From NCBI RefSeq assembly GCF_016735495.2, contig NZ_JAERQY020000005.1:62001-126000 (forward strand): a stretch of DNA of 64,000 nt. The letters are read 5' to 3'. The notes beneath the pieces were generated by a model. The model saw only the letters and a list, made by a program, of their open reading frames with translations. It was not told where the DNA came from and did no database searches. Positions 42,835-50,506 of the stretch are shown here, piece by piece; positions within the stretch are counted from its first letter, which is position 1, and each line of letters begins with the position of its first letter. The stretch comes from Lysobacter sp. MMG2. GTDB taxonomy: Bacteria > Pseudomonadota > Gammaproteobacteria > Xanthomonadales > Xanthomonadaceae. Position numbers and translations under genes: made by a program.

Positions 42835-43097
42835 GGCGTCCTCGCTGGGTTTGCGATGGAGCGGGCGTGCTCGCGCGCACATGCGCGGGCCAGTTCCACC
42901 TGTTGGCGGCATGCCGGTGGCGGCAGGCCGAGGAGAGCGGAGATGTCGTCGTAGCTGGCGCCGAAGACCTCGTGCAGCATGAATGCGGCACGGGCACTGG
43001 GCGGCAGTGCGTCGAGCACGATGAGGAATTCCGCCCACACCCGCTCCGACGGCGTGGGCAGCGCAGGGTCCCGGCTGGGAGTGTTTTCGGCGTCCAT
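42831..43097 (-). CDS. Sigma-70 region-4-only protein, coupled to a LysR gene
   Basis: An 88-residue protein that matches only the sigma-region-4 helix-turn-helix of an ECF factor: LDALPPSARAAFMLHEVFGA and YDDISALLGLPPPACRQQ. It is close to the region-4 part of the ECF41 factor at 43744-44625 (ARAAFLLHEVFEADYAQIAD). Region 2, needed to bind core polymerase and melt DNA, is missing. The ATG at 43097 lies eight bases after the -10 box of an ECF41-type promoter, so the message would be nearly leaderless. Overlap of four bases with LysR. It may be a decayed sigma gene or a regulator. Function is not known. Confidence 0.6.
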   Translation of the reverse strand: MDAENTPSRDPALPTPSERVWAEFLIVLDALPPSARAAFMLHEVFGASYDDISALLGLPPPACRQQVELARACAREHARSIANPARTP

Positions 43098-43105
43098 ATC
43101 CAGTA

Positions 43106-43132
43106 GACGGCCCAGGACGGCGGTTTGTGACG
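43106..43132 (-). promoter_or_regulatory. ECF41-type promoter (CGTCACA-N16-CGTC)
   Basis: Minus-strand -35 CGTCACA (43126-43132), a spacer of exactly 16 bases, and -10 CGTC (43106-43109) match the ECF41 signature at ten of eleven positions. The bases after both -35 boxes found in this window begin with AAAC-like sequence. The sigma factor gene lies only 0.6 kb away, and the region-4-only gene starts right behind the -10 box. Confidence 0.6.
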
Positions 43133-43266
43133 TGTCGGCATTGGTGCCCTCGGCGCAACACGATGCGTCCGTCGCGACGCCTTCCGGCGCCTGCATCGCG
43201 CGCCTAGCCTTGCAGCGAGCCTGGCGCGGTGCGCCGGGCGTCCCATCTGCTTGCCAGGAGCGCGCC

Positions 43267-43671
43267 ATGCACCTGCGTCATCTGCTGCTTCCCCTTGTCC
43301 TGCTTCCGATCGGCGCGACCAGCGCCGCCGGCCCCGCTGCACCGGAGCCCATCGTCACGCCCGTGATGACCAAGGCGCTGCCGGAATATCCGGGCAAGGA
43401 AGTGCTCATCCTCAAGGTCCAGTACCCGCCGGGCGGCGCCGATCCGGTGCATCGCCACGACGCGCACGGCTTCGTCTACGTCGTCGACGGCTCCATCGTC
43501 ATGGGCGTGGAGGGCGGCAAGGAGGTCACGCTCAAGCCGGGCGAGGCCTTCCACGAAGGCCCGCAGGATCTCCATACCGTCGGCCGCAACGCGAGCAGCA
43601 CGGAGCCGGCGACGTTCGCGGTATTCCTGCTCAAGGACGCGGGCAAACCGCCGGTGCTGCCGCCGAAGTAA
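43267..43671 (+). CDS. Exported cupin-domain protein
   Basis: A 134-residue small cupin with a signal peptide (LLLPLVLLPIGATSAAG). Motif 1 is PVHRHDAHGFVYVVDGSIVM with metal-binding His residues, and motif 2 includes GPQDLHTVGRN. It is similar in size and layout to the exported cupin at 32715-33152. The ECF41 sigma gene starts 72 bases after its stop, in the same direction, so the pair may be co-transcribed. Function of these periplasmic cupins is unknown; a metal-dependent enzymatic or sensing role is possible. Confidence 0.85.
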   Translation: MHLRHLLLPLVLLPIGATSAAGPAAPEPIVTPVMTKALPEYPGKEVLILKVQYPPGGADPVHRHDAHGFVYVVDGSIVMGVEGGKEVTLKPGEAFHEGPQDLHTVGRNASSTEPATFAVFLLKDAGKPPVLPPK

Positions 43672-43743
43672 CTGCGCACAGCGGTCCATGAGCGCGGCCG
43701 CCGCGCGTGCCAGACTGCGGCTTCCTCTTCCGCTTCGAGTGGG

Positions 43744-44625
43744 ATGGAAGACGCTACCGCTACCTTCGGGCGATTGCGGCCTCGCATGCTGGGCGCGGCG
43801 TATCGCATGCTCGGCTCGTTGAGCGAGGCCGAGGACGTCGTGCAGGACGTCTGGCTGCGCTGGCACGACGCCAATCCGGCGCGCATCGAGAACGCCGAAG
43901 CCTGGCTGATCGCCGCGACCACGCGCCGTGCCATCGACCGCCTGCGCCTGGCGCGCAACGAGCGCGAGCACTATGTGGGCATCTGGTTGCCCGAGCCCGT
44001 GCTCACCGACGGCCCTTCCACGCCCGAGCAAGTGCAGGAAGCCTCCAGCGATCTGTCGATCGCCTTCCTCACCGTGCTCGAACGCCTTGCGCCCGACGCG
44101 CGCGCGGCGTTCCTGCTGCACGAAGTGTTCGAGGCGGACTACGCGCAGATCGCCGACATCCTGGGAAAGACCGAAGCGACGTGCCGCAAGATCGTGCAAC
44201 GCGCGAAGGAGCACCTTCGCGAGGACCGCCCGCGCTACGTAGTCTCCGACCAGGCACACCAGCGGCTCATGCGCCGCTTCCTGGAAGCGGTGTCCAGCGG
44301 CGACTTCGCGGCGATGAAGACCCTGATGGCCGAGTCGGCGGTGCTCGTCGGCGACGGTGGCGGCGTCGTCACCAGCTTCCCCAAGCCCATGGTCGGCGGC
44401 GACCGCATCGCCGCGCTGCTGTACGCGGCGCGCCTGCGCTTCAAGGACGAGCTGCACATCCGCGGGGCCATCATCAACGGCCGCATGGCCCTGCTGCGCT
44501 ACATACACGACGAACTGGAATCCGTGCAGTCCTACGAGACGGACGGCGAACGCATCGTGCGCGTGTACGTGCAGCCCGAAAAGCTCAGGCGTGTGGCGCG
44601 GCGGGAGGTGATGGCGATGAGTTGA
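43744..44625 (+). CDS. ECF41-type sigma factor with fused SnoaL-like domain
   Basis: A 293-residue sigma factor. Region 2 covers residues 8-70 (LGAAYRMLGSLSEAEDVVQD), region 4 about 100-165 (ARAAFLLHEVFEADYAQIAD), and a SnoaL-like domain follows to the end. ECF41 hallmarks are present: WLPEPVL in the linker, DGGGVVTSF, and QPEKL near the C-terminus. In this group the fused domain replaces the anti-sigma factor and tunes activity. Targets carry TGTCACA-N16-CGTC promoters, and two such sites are in this window (6354-6380 and 43106-43132). The inducing signal is not known. Upstream cupin gene may share its transcript. Confidence 0.92.
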   Translation: MEDATATFGRLRPRMLGAAYRMLGSLSEAEDVVQDVWLRWHDANPARIENAEAWLIAATTRRAIDRLRLARNEREHYVGIWLPEPVLTDGPSTPEQVQEASSDLSIAFLTVLERLAPDARAAFLLHEVFEADYAQIADILGKTEATCRKIVQRAKEHLREDRPRYVVSDQAHQRLMRRFLEAVSSGDFAAMKTLMAESAVLVGDGGGVVTSFPKPMVGGDRIAALLYAARLRFKDELHIRGAIINGRMALLRYIHDELESVQSYETDGERIVRVYVQPEKLRRVARREVMAMS

Positions 44626-44630
44626 AGGCC

Positions 44631-44738
44631 GGGAATGGGGATTCGGGATTGGGGATTCGTAAAAGCCTAGTGTGATGTCCCGGAGTGCTGCTCTTGCAAA
44701 TCCCGAATCCCGAATCCCGAATCCCGAATCTCAATCCC
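44631..44738. repeat. CCCGAAT tandem repeats forming an inverted array
   Basis: Between the convergent sigma-factor and HD-domain genes lie GGGATTCGGGATTGGGGATTCG (in parts, 44638-44659) on one side and four tandem CCCGAAT units (44702-44729) on the other. The arms are complementary, so the region can fold into a large imperfect hairpin and act as a two-way terminator. Heptamer arrays of this type are, from memory, common in Xanthomonadaceae genomes. Confidence 0.8.
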
Positions 44739-45431
44739 TCACTCATCAAACGGCGCACCCATCAGCGCATCCACGCTCGAGCCCGGATCGTAGCCCGGCA
44801 CGAAACGCAGGCCGAAGTCGCGTGCAAAGTTGTCGTAGGTCGTTTCCGGACGCGTTCGCGCGATGCGGCAGACGTCGTCGGTGAAGCGCTGCTTCATCTG
44901 CAGGCGCGGGAACGCTTCGATGATGTTCGCCATCACGTCGGTGGGAATCGCGTCAAAACCCCACCCGCCCCAGTCCAGGCCGACACCGACGACGCCCAGC
45001 GCCACTTCGCTTTCCTTGTGCAGGCAGATCGAAGGCGTCGAGTTCAGCGCCACGCCGTCCCAGACGAGCTGGCAGCGGTGTTCGTCCAGGCCTTGTGCGC
45101 GCGCGAACGTGCGCGCCGCGTTGGCGCCTTCCACTTCGAAACGCAGTGGCCCCTGGAACGCCTCCGCCAGGCCCAGGTCGTGTAGCAACGTCACCACGGC
45201 GAGCACTTCCGGATCGTGCGCCGTGCCGTCCTTCCCGGCCATGGCCGCCGCGAACAGCCACGACCGCATGACGTGGTTGAACAGATAAGGCTCGCAGTGC
45301 GCGCGTGCGTATTCGATCGCGCGCGACACCAGCGGCGTGTCCGGCACTTCCACGCCGGCCAGCATGCGCGTGGGGAGCGCGCGCCCGGACGGGGCGACGG
45401 CCTGCGTGGCGTTGGCGGTGGTCTGGTTCAT
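44739..45431 (-). CDS. HD-domain hydrolase (cyanamide-hydratase-like)
   Basis: A 230-residue HD-domain metal hydrolase. The first His is in PYLFNHVMRSWLFAAAMA and the HD pair is in VVTLLHDLGLAEAF; later histidine and aspartate residues (DEHRCQLVWDGV, LHKES) fit the metal site. The overall layout resembles fungal and bacterial cyanamide hydratase-type HD proteins, but the substrate is unproven. I chose ATG 45431 because GAGAG lies seven bases before it; 45437 is an alternative. It is convergent with the sigma gene and divergent from the SDR at 45668. Confidence 0.82.
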   Translation of the reverse strand: MNQTTANATQAVAPSGRALPTRMLAGVEVPDTPLVSRAIEYARAHCEPYLFNHVMRSWLFAAAMAGKDGTAHDPEVLAVVTLLHDLGLAEAFQGPLRFEVEGANAARTFARAQGLDEHRCQLVWDGVALNSTPSICLHKESEVALGVVGVGLDWGGWGFDAIPTDVMANIIEAFPRLQMKQRFTDDVCRIARTRPETTYDNFARDFGLRFVPGYDPGSSVDALMGAPFDE

Positions 45432-45667
45432 CTGCATGCTCTCGGGCCGGTTCGTACGCCGATCCTCGTGCGCGGCGCGCCCACGCGGTATCACCGGCGA
45501 CGGCCACACCGTGTTTCCCGGCGCACACCAATGCGCAACGGCAAGTGCATTGGTGCCCGGCACGCAACGCGGTGGTCCCGTGCGTGCGTCTACCGGACCG
45601 CGGTCGCAGTTCCTACTGTTGGCGCATCGTGCCGACGCGGTCGGCGCAGCCCTACGGAGCAGCACAA

Positions 45668-46417
45668 ATGGACGACCTCAGCGGAAAGATCGCGCTCGTG
45701 ACGGGCGGCGGCAGCGGCATCGGCCTGGCCTCGGCGAAGATGTTCGCCGATCAGGGCGCGCAGGTGATCATCACCGGGCGCCGAAAGGACGTGGTCGATC
45801 AGGCGCTGGAACACATCGGGCGCGGCGCGATCGGCATCATCGGCGACGTCGCGGATGTCTCGCACCACGAGACCATCGCGCACGAGTTGATGCGCAGCTT
45901 CGGCGGCCTGGACATCTACATGGCCAACGCCGGCGTCAACACCATCAACCACTCCTCGCAGGTGAGCGAGGCCGAGTACGAAGCGCAGTTCGCCGTGAAC
46001 ACGCGCGGCGTGTTCTTCGGCGTGCAGAAGCTGGCGCCGGTGATGCGTAACGGTGGCTCGGTGATCATCACCGGCTCCATCGCCAGCGATCGCTACATGG
46101 AAGGCCACGCGGTGTACGCGGGCTCCAAGGCGGCGATCCTCGCGTTCGCGCGATGCTGGGCCGTGGAGCTCAAGGCGCGGCGCATCCGCGTCAACGTGAT
46201 CAGTCCGGGTCCGGTGGACACGCCGATCCTCGACAAGCTGGGGCTGCCGCCGGAAGCCCGTGCGCTGCTGGAGAAGAACGTGTCCGAGGCGATTCCACTG
46301 GGACGCCTGGGCACGCCGGACGAACTCGGCAACGCGGCGCTGTTCCTGGCATCGGATGCCAGCAGCTTCATCACCGGCATCAACCTGCGCGTGGACGGCG
46401 GCATGTCGCTGCTGTGA
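45668..46417 (+). CDS. Short-chain dehydrogenase/reductase
   Basis: A 249-residue classical SDR: cofactor motif VTGGGSGIGLASAKMFA, ANAGVNT in place of NNAG, catalytic Ser in ITGSIASDRYMEGHA and active-site YAGSKAAIL. The tail ITGINLRVDGG is typical of the family. The start at 45668 gives MDDLSGKIALVTGG, the usual beginning. It is divergent from the HD-domain gene and followed, in the same direction, by a chloroperoxidase-like hydrolase after 57 bases, so they could form an operon. Substrate unknown. Confidence 0.93.
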   Translation: MDDLSGKIALVTGGGSGIGLASAKMFADQGAQVIITGRRKDVVDQALEHIGRGAIGIIGDVADVSHHETIAHELMRSFGGLDIYMANAGVNTINHSSQVSEAEYEAQFAVNTRGVFFGVQKLAPVMRNGGSVIITGSIASDRYMEGHAVYAGSKAAILAFARCWAVELKARRIRVNVISPGPVDTPILDKLGLPPEARALLEKNVSEAIPLGRLGTPDELGNAALFLASDASSFITGINLRVDGGMSLL

Positions 46418-46474
46418 TCCACCGCGTGTGTTCGCGCGATGGCTCGCGCGGCGCTTTCGCACGGAATCCCTTCC

Positions 46475-47494
46475 ATGAGCACGCCCGTTCGCGACCATCC
46501 GCTCCCCTCCCCCACTGCGCCGAAGGCGTTCGACGCGCGCGAAAGCGTCGACCCTTTGCGCCGCAGGTTGCTCGCGGCGGGCGTGCTCTCCCCTGTCCTG
46601 GCGGCGCTTCCAGCAAGCGCTTTCGCCGCCGTCACGCGACGTCCCGCTCCCCCATCACCGAGGAACACCGACATGAAATCCATCACCACCACCGATGGCA
46701 CGCAGATCTTCTACAAGGACTGGGGCACGGGCCAGCCCATCGTGTTTCATCACGGTTGGCCGCTGTCCGGCGACGACTGGGACGCGCAGATGCTGTTCTT
46801 CCTCGCCCAGGGCTATCGCGTGATCGCGCACGATCGTCGCGGCCACGGTCGCTCGACGCAGACTGCGAGCGGCAACGACATGGACACGTATGCCGCCGAT
46901 GTCGCCGCGCTCGTCAAACACCTCGACCTGCGCGATGCGATCCACATCGGCCACTCCACTGGCGGCGGCGAAGCGGCGCGCTACGTCGCACAGCACGGCG
47001 CGGGGCGCGTGGCGAAGCTGGTGCTGATCGGCGCGGTGCCGCCGTTGCTGCTCAAGACGGACGCCAACCCGGGCGGCACGCCGAAGGACGTCTTCGACGG
47101 ACTGCGCAAGGGGCTGGCGGCCAATCGCGCCGGCTTCTACTGGGATTTTCCGGTTCCCTTCTACGGTTACAACCGCGCGGGCGCGCCGCTGTCGGAGCCG
47201 GTGCGCCAGAACTGGTGGCGCCAGGCCATGATGGGCGGCGCGAAGGCGCAGTACGACTGCATCGCGGCGTTCTCCGAAACCGACTTCACCGACGACCTCA
47301 AGCGCATCGACGTGCCGACGTTGGTGATGCACGGCGACGACGACCAGATCGTGCCCATCGCCGACTCCGCGCTGCTCACGGCCAAGCTGCTGAAGAACGC
47401 CACGCTGAAGGTCTACAAGGGCTATCCGCACGGCATGTGCACCACGCATGGCGACGTGATCAATCCCGATCTGCTCGCGTTCGTCCGCGGCTGA
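46475..47494 (+). CDS. Chloroperoxidase-like alpha/beta hydrolase, possibly Tat-exported
   Basis: A 339-residue protein whose last 274 residues match the cofactor-free haloperoxidase/esterase group: [23 protein letters not shown], nucleophile [23 protein letters not shown] and catalytic His in [11 protein letters not shown]. The first 65 residues contain [20 protein letters not shown] and ASAFAAV, a Tat-like signal. With ATG 46673 (ribosome site GAGGAA) the enzyme would stay in the cytoplasm, with ATG 46475 it would be exported. I prefer 46475 but this is open. Natural activity is likely esterase or perhydrolase. Confidence 0.85.
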   Translation: MSTPVRDHPLPSPTAPKAFDARESVDPLRRRLLAAGVLSPVLAALPASAFAAVTRRPAPPSPRNTDMKSITTTDGTQIFYKDWGTGQPIVFHHGWPLSGDDWDAQMLFFLAQGYRVIAHDRRGHGRSTQTASGNDMDTYAADVAALVKHLDLRDAIHIGHSTGGGEAARYVAQHGAGRVAKLVLIGAVPPLLLKTDANPGGTPKDVFDGLRKGLAANRAGFYWDFPVPFYGYNRAGAPLSEPVRQNWWRQAMMGGAKAQYDCIAAFSETDFTDDLKRIDVPTLVMHGDDDQIVPIADSALLTAKLLKNATLKVYKGYPHGMCTTHGDVINPDLLAFVRG

Positions 47495-47530
47495 TCGCGT
47501 CTGCGCGAACCATCGCATCGGCCTGGATGC

Positions 47531-47559
47531 CGGGGGCGCTCTGTTCCGGAGCGCCCCCG
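47531..47559. terminator. Strong GC hairpin after the chloroperoxidase-like gene
   Basis: An 11-base perfect stem, CGGGGGCGCTC pairing with GAGCGCCCCCG, and a seven-base loop, placed 37 bases after the stop. No T run follows, so the terminator role rests on stem strength and position. Confidence 0.6.
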
Positions 47560-47632
47560 CAGCCATGTTCAGCCACGTCAAAACGCAAAAGTAGTAGCGT
47601 CGTTCGTCCGGTAGCCGCGTGCTGGAGGCGCC

Positions 47633-47839
47633 ATGTACGACGTACCCGTAACCGACAGCCAGCGTGCGTTCCTCGAGGACCTCGGACGCACCGCACGGGC
47701 GCATCTTTCCCACCTCGATTGGGACGAGGTCGAACCGCATCTCAGGCTGGGCTGGTATTCCAGCGTGCTGTCCAACGATCTGGACTGGGGACGCGTGGAA
47801 GCGATCGCGCACGAGAGCTGGGCCCGCGATCCGTTCTGA
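47633..47839 (+). CDS. Small protein of unknown function, 68 residues
   Basis: A 68-residue acidic protein, MYDVPVTDSQRAFLEDLGRT ... DLDWGRVEAIAHESWARDPF, rich in Trp, Asp and Glu, without a signal peptide or membrane segment. I do not recognise the family. The composition looks protein-like rather than random; GGAGGCGCC precedes the ATG with good spacing. It is flanked by a terminator hairpin upstream and a convergent membrane gene downstream, so it is a single-gene transcript. Confidence 0.6.
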   Translation: MYDVPVTDSQRAFLEDLGRTARAHLSHLDWDEVEPHLRLGWYSSVLSNDLDWGRVEAIAHESWARDPF

Positions 47840-47863
47840 TCAGCGCCCCCATCGACGCGTGCC

Positions 47864-48286
47864 TCATGCGTAGTGCGCAGTGATCAGCGCAAGCGCCACG
47901 TAGCGCCCTGTCTTCGCGATCGCGACCAGCACCACGAACACGCGCAACGGTTCGCGCATCGCGCCCGCGGCCAGCGTCAGCGGATCGCCGATGATCGGCA
48001 TCCAGCTCAGCAGCAACGACCACTTGCCATAGCGCGCGTACCACGCCTGCGCGCGCGCCATCGCGGCCGGCTTCACGGGGAACCAGCGCCGGTCGCTGAA
48101 GCGCACCAGCTCGCGACCCAGGAACCAGTTGACGGTCGATCCCAGTACGTTGCCGACGCTGGCCGCGAGCACGAGCGCCCACGGCGCATAGCCGGCCAGT
48201 TGCAGGCCCACCAGCGCGCCTTCCGATTGCGCCGGCAGCAGCGTGGCGGCGACGAAGGCGATGAAGAACAACCCCAGATAGGCCAT
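47864..48286 (-). CDS. YqaA/DedA-like small inner-membrane protein
   Basis: A 140-residue membrane protein with three or four hydrophobic segments: YLGLFFIAFVAATLLPAQSE, LAGYAPWALVLAASVGNVLG, then WSLLLSWMPIIGDPLTLAAG and VFVVLVAIAKTGRYVALALI. It matches the YqaA/SNARE-associated (DedA-like) family, which includes small transport or lipid-homeostasis proteins. The start at 48286 is the first Met followed directly by the first helix. The mod operon starts divergently 96 bases away, with a ModE box between, so molybdate control of this gene is possible. Confidence 0.88.
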   Translation of the reverse strand: MAYLGLFFIAFVAATLLPAQSEGALVGLQLAGYAPWALVLAASVGNVLGSTVNWFLGRELVRFSDRRWFPVKPAAMARAQAWYARYGKWSLLLSWMPIIGDPLTLAAGAMREPLRVFVVLVAIAKTGRYVALALITAHYA

Positions 48287-48333
48287 CGCGTGGATTGTAG
48301 AGGCCCCCCGTTGAGCCCCGGGGGCGGCGGGCA

Positions 48334-48361
48334 TACGCTATGTATCGCGCTATATATCGAT
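48334..48361. promoter_or_regulatory. ModE-binding site upstream of modA
   Basis: TACGCTATGTA-N6-TATATATCGAT closely follows the known ModE consensus ATCGCTATATA-N6-TATATAACGAT: ten of eleven match in the right half and eight in the left, with the same N6 spacing. It lies 21 bases before modA. modE is encoded at the end of the operon, so molybdate repression of modABC is well supported. Confidence 0.75.
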
Positions 48362-48382
48362 GCCATCCCGAGGAGCAAGCCC

Positions 48383-49147
48383 ATGCGTGCCTGGATCCAT
48401 CGCGTCTTCCTGCTGCTCGCGCTCGCCGTTGCGGGCCCCGTCCTGGCCGAGGAGCCGGTCCGCGTGTTCGCCGCGGCCAGCCTGACCAATGCCCTCAACG
48501 ACATCGGCCTGGAATGGCAGAAGGCCGGGCATCCCAAGCCCAGCCTGGCCTATGCCGCATCCTCGGCGCTCGCCAAGCAGATCGAAGCCGGCGCCCCGGC
48601 GGACGTGTTCGCCTCCGCCGACCTGACGTGGATGGACTATCTGGACAAGCGCGGGAAGCTCCAGGCGGGCACGCGCCGCAACCTGCTCGGCAACACGCTG
48701 GTGATGATCGTGCCGCAGGGCCGTGCGTTCCCGGTGCAAGTCCGGCGCGGCTTCGACCTGGCCGGCGCTTTCGAAGGCAGGCTCTGCACGGGCGAGCCCG
48801 GCGTCGTTCCGGCCGGTATCTATGCGCGCGAAGCGATGCAGAACCTGGGCTGGTGGGACGCGATGAAGAACCGCATCGTCGGCACCGACGACGTGCGCAC
48901 GGCGCTGGCCTTCGTCGAGCGCGGCGAGTGCCCGCTCGGCATCGTGTACGCCACCGATGCGAAGATCAGCCGGAAGGTCGACGTGCTCGCTTCCTTCCCG
49001 CCCGGCAGCCACAAGCCCATCGTCTATCCCTTCGCCGCCGTGGAAGGCGCGCGGCCGCAGGCGCAGGCGTTCCTGCGCTTCGTGCAGACCTCGCCGCAGG
49101 CCGCCGCGATCTTCGCCAAGTACGGCTTCACCCGGCTCAAGCCCTGA
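48383..49147 (+). CDS. modA: Molybdate-binding periplasmic protein
   Basis: A 254-residue solute-binding protein of the molybdate ABC transporter. The signal peptide is VFLLLALAVAGPVLAEE. Binding-site motifs are VFAAASLTNAL near the start and AYAASSALAKQIEAGAPADV, as in other ModA proteins. LCTGEPGVVPAGIYAREAM and IVYATDA are also conserved. It is the first gene of modABC, sharing one base with modB (TGATG). A ModE box is upstream. The only molybdenum enzyme visible in the window is IorAB, a possible user. Confidence 0.96.
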   Translation: MRAWIHRVFLLLALAVAGPVLAEEPVRVFAAASLTNALNDIGLEWQKAGHPKPSLAYAASSALAKQIEAGAPADVFASADLTWMDYLDKRGKLQAGTRRNLLGNTLVMIVPQGRAFPVQVRRGFDLAGAFEGRLCTGEPGVVPAGIYAREAMQNLGWWDAMKNRIVGTDDVRTALAFVERGECPLGIVYATDAKISRKVDVLASFPPGSHKPIVYPFAAVEGARPQAQAFLRFVQTSPQAAAIFAKYGFTRLKP

Positions 49148-49869
49148 TGGCGATGTGGCTCACGCCCGAGGAGTGGGACGCACTGGCGCTGTCGGCCCAG
49201 GTCGCGCTGTGCGCGACGGCCGCCTGCCTGCCGTTCGGCATCGCGCTGAGCTGGCTGCTGGAGCGGCGGCAGTTCCCGGGCAAGGTGTGGATCGACACGC
49301 TGGTGCAGTTGCCGATGGTGCTGCCGCCGGTCGTCCCGGGGTATCTGCTGCTGTTGCTGCTGGGCACGCAGGGGCCGCTGGGCGGCTGGTTGAAGGAGAC
49401 GTTCGGCATCGTGATCGCCTTCACCTGGAAGGGTGCGGTGATCGCCTCGGCGGTGATGGCGTTTCCGTTGATGGTGCAGCCGATCCGGCTCGCGATCCGC
49501 CTGATCGATCCGCGCCTGGAGAAGGCCGCCGCCACCCTCGGCGCGAAACCGTGGGACACCTTCTTCACCGTGACCTTGCCGCTGTCGGTGCCGGGCCTGA
49601 TCGCCGGCTGCATCCTGTGTTTCTCGCGCAGCCTGGGCGAGTTCGGCGCGACGATGGCCTTCGTCGGCAACATCCCCGGCGAGACGCGCACGCTGCCGCT
49701 GGCGATCTACAGCCTCACCCACCTCCCCGACGGCGAAGCGGCGGCCTTGCGACTGTCGCTGCTGTCCATCGCGCTGGCCGTGGCCGCGCTGCTGGTGAGC
49801 CGCTGGATCAGCCTGCGTGCGGAGCGACGCCTGGGCTTTCTCGATCGGGGCCCGCATGCTGAGCTTTGA
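49147..49869 (+). CDS. modB: Molybdate ABC transporter permease
   Basis: A 240-residue inner-membrane permease with about five hydrophobic segments. The family loop that contacts the ATPase is in SRSLGEFGATMAFVGNIPGE, and PLMVQPIRLAIRLIDPRLEK comes before. The start is the ATG at 49147, which overlaps the modA stop by one base; a second Met two codons later is also possible. The end overlaps modC by 14 bases, so all three genes are translationally coupled. Typical length for ModB. Confidence 0.96.
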   Translation: MAMWLTPEEWDALALSAQVALCATAACLPFGIALSWLLERRQFPGKVWIDTLVQLPMVLPPVVPGYLLLLLLGTQGPLGGWLKETFGIVIAFTWKGAVIASAVMAFPLMVQPIRLAIRLIDPRLEKAAATLGAKPWDTFFTVTLPLSVPGLIAGCILCFSRSLGEFGATMAFVGNIPGETRTLPLAIYSLTHLPDGEAAALRLSLLSIALAVAALLVSRWISLRAERRLGFLDRGPHAEL

Positions 49870-50506
49870 TCTGAACTTCGCACGCGGTGGGTTCGTGTTG
49901 AACGCCGCCGCCCGAGTCGGCGCAGGCGTCACCGGTGTGTACGGGCCGTCGGGCTCGGGCAAGAGCACCCTGCTGGCGCTGCTCGCCGGATTGCTCACGC
50001 CCACGCGCGGGCAGGTGCGGCTGGGCGAACGCGTGCTGGTGGACACCACCGCGCGGCGCGTGCTGCCGCCGTGGGAACGCCATGTCGGCCTGGTCTTCCA
50101 GGACGGCCAGTTGTTCCCGCATCTCACCGTGCGGCAGAACCTGTTGTACGGATTCGCGCGCATTCCGCAGGCCGGCCGCAATTTCGATCTGGCCGGCGTG
50201 GCCGGGTTGCTGGAACTGACCCCGCTGCTCGACCGCCGCCCCACTCTGCTCTCCGGCGGCGAACGCCAGCGCGTCGCGCTCGGCCGCGCGTTGCTGTATT
50301 CGCCGCAACTGCTCTTGCTCGACGAACCGCTGTCCTCGCTCGACGACCGCCTCAAGCAGCAGATCCTGCCCTTCCTCAAGCGCATCAAGGACGAGACACG
50401 CATTCCGATGCTGTACGTCACCCACGCGCACAGCGAGCTGGACTACCTCGCCGATCGCGCCTACGGCATGGAGCGCGGAACGCTCCTGGCGCAAGTCACG
50501 GACTGA
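49856..50506 (+). CDS. modC: Molybdate ABC transporter ATPase, short form without Mop domain
   Basis: A 216-residue ATPase with Walker A YGPSGSGKSTLLALLAG, Q-loop VGLVFQDGQLFPH, signature LLSGGERQRVALGRALL and Walker B QLLLLDEPLSSLD, and the H-loop in YVTHAHSELDYL. The usual ModC has about 350 residues, since a Mop/TOBE domain that binds molybdate follows. Here it stops after GTLLAQVTD, right at the domain border. The stop overlaps the convergent modE by 11 bases. It should still power the transporter, with less feedback from molybdate. Confidence 0.93.
   Translation: MLSFDLNFARGGFVLNAAARVGAGVTGVYGPSGSGKSTLLALLAGLLTPTRGQVRLGERVLVDTTARRVLPPWERHVGLVFQDGQLFPHLTVRQNLLYGFARIPQAGRNFDLAGVAGLLELTPLLDRRPTLLSGGERQRVALGRALLYSPQLLLLDEPLSSLDDRLKQQILPFLKRIKDETRIPMLYVTHAHSELDYLADRAYGMERGTLLAQVTD

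Noticed and set aside
44699-44738. Possible CRISPR or phage attachment site
   Set aside because: Seven-base units without spacers and no cas, integrase or tRNA gene nearby.
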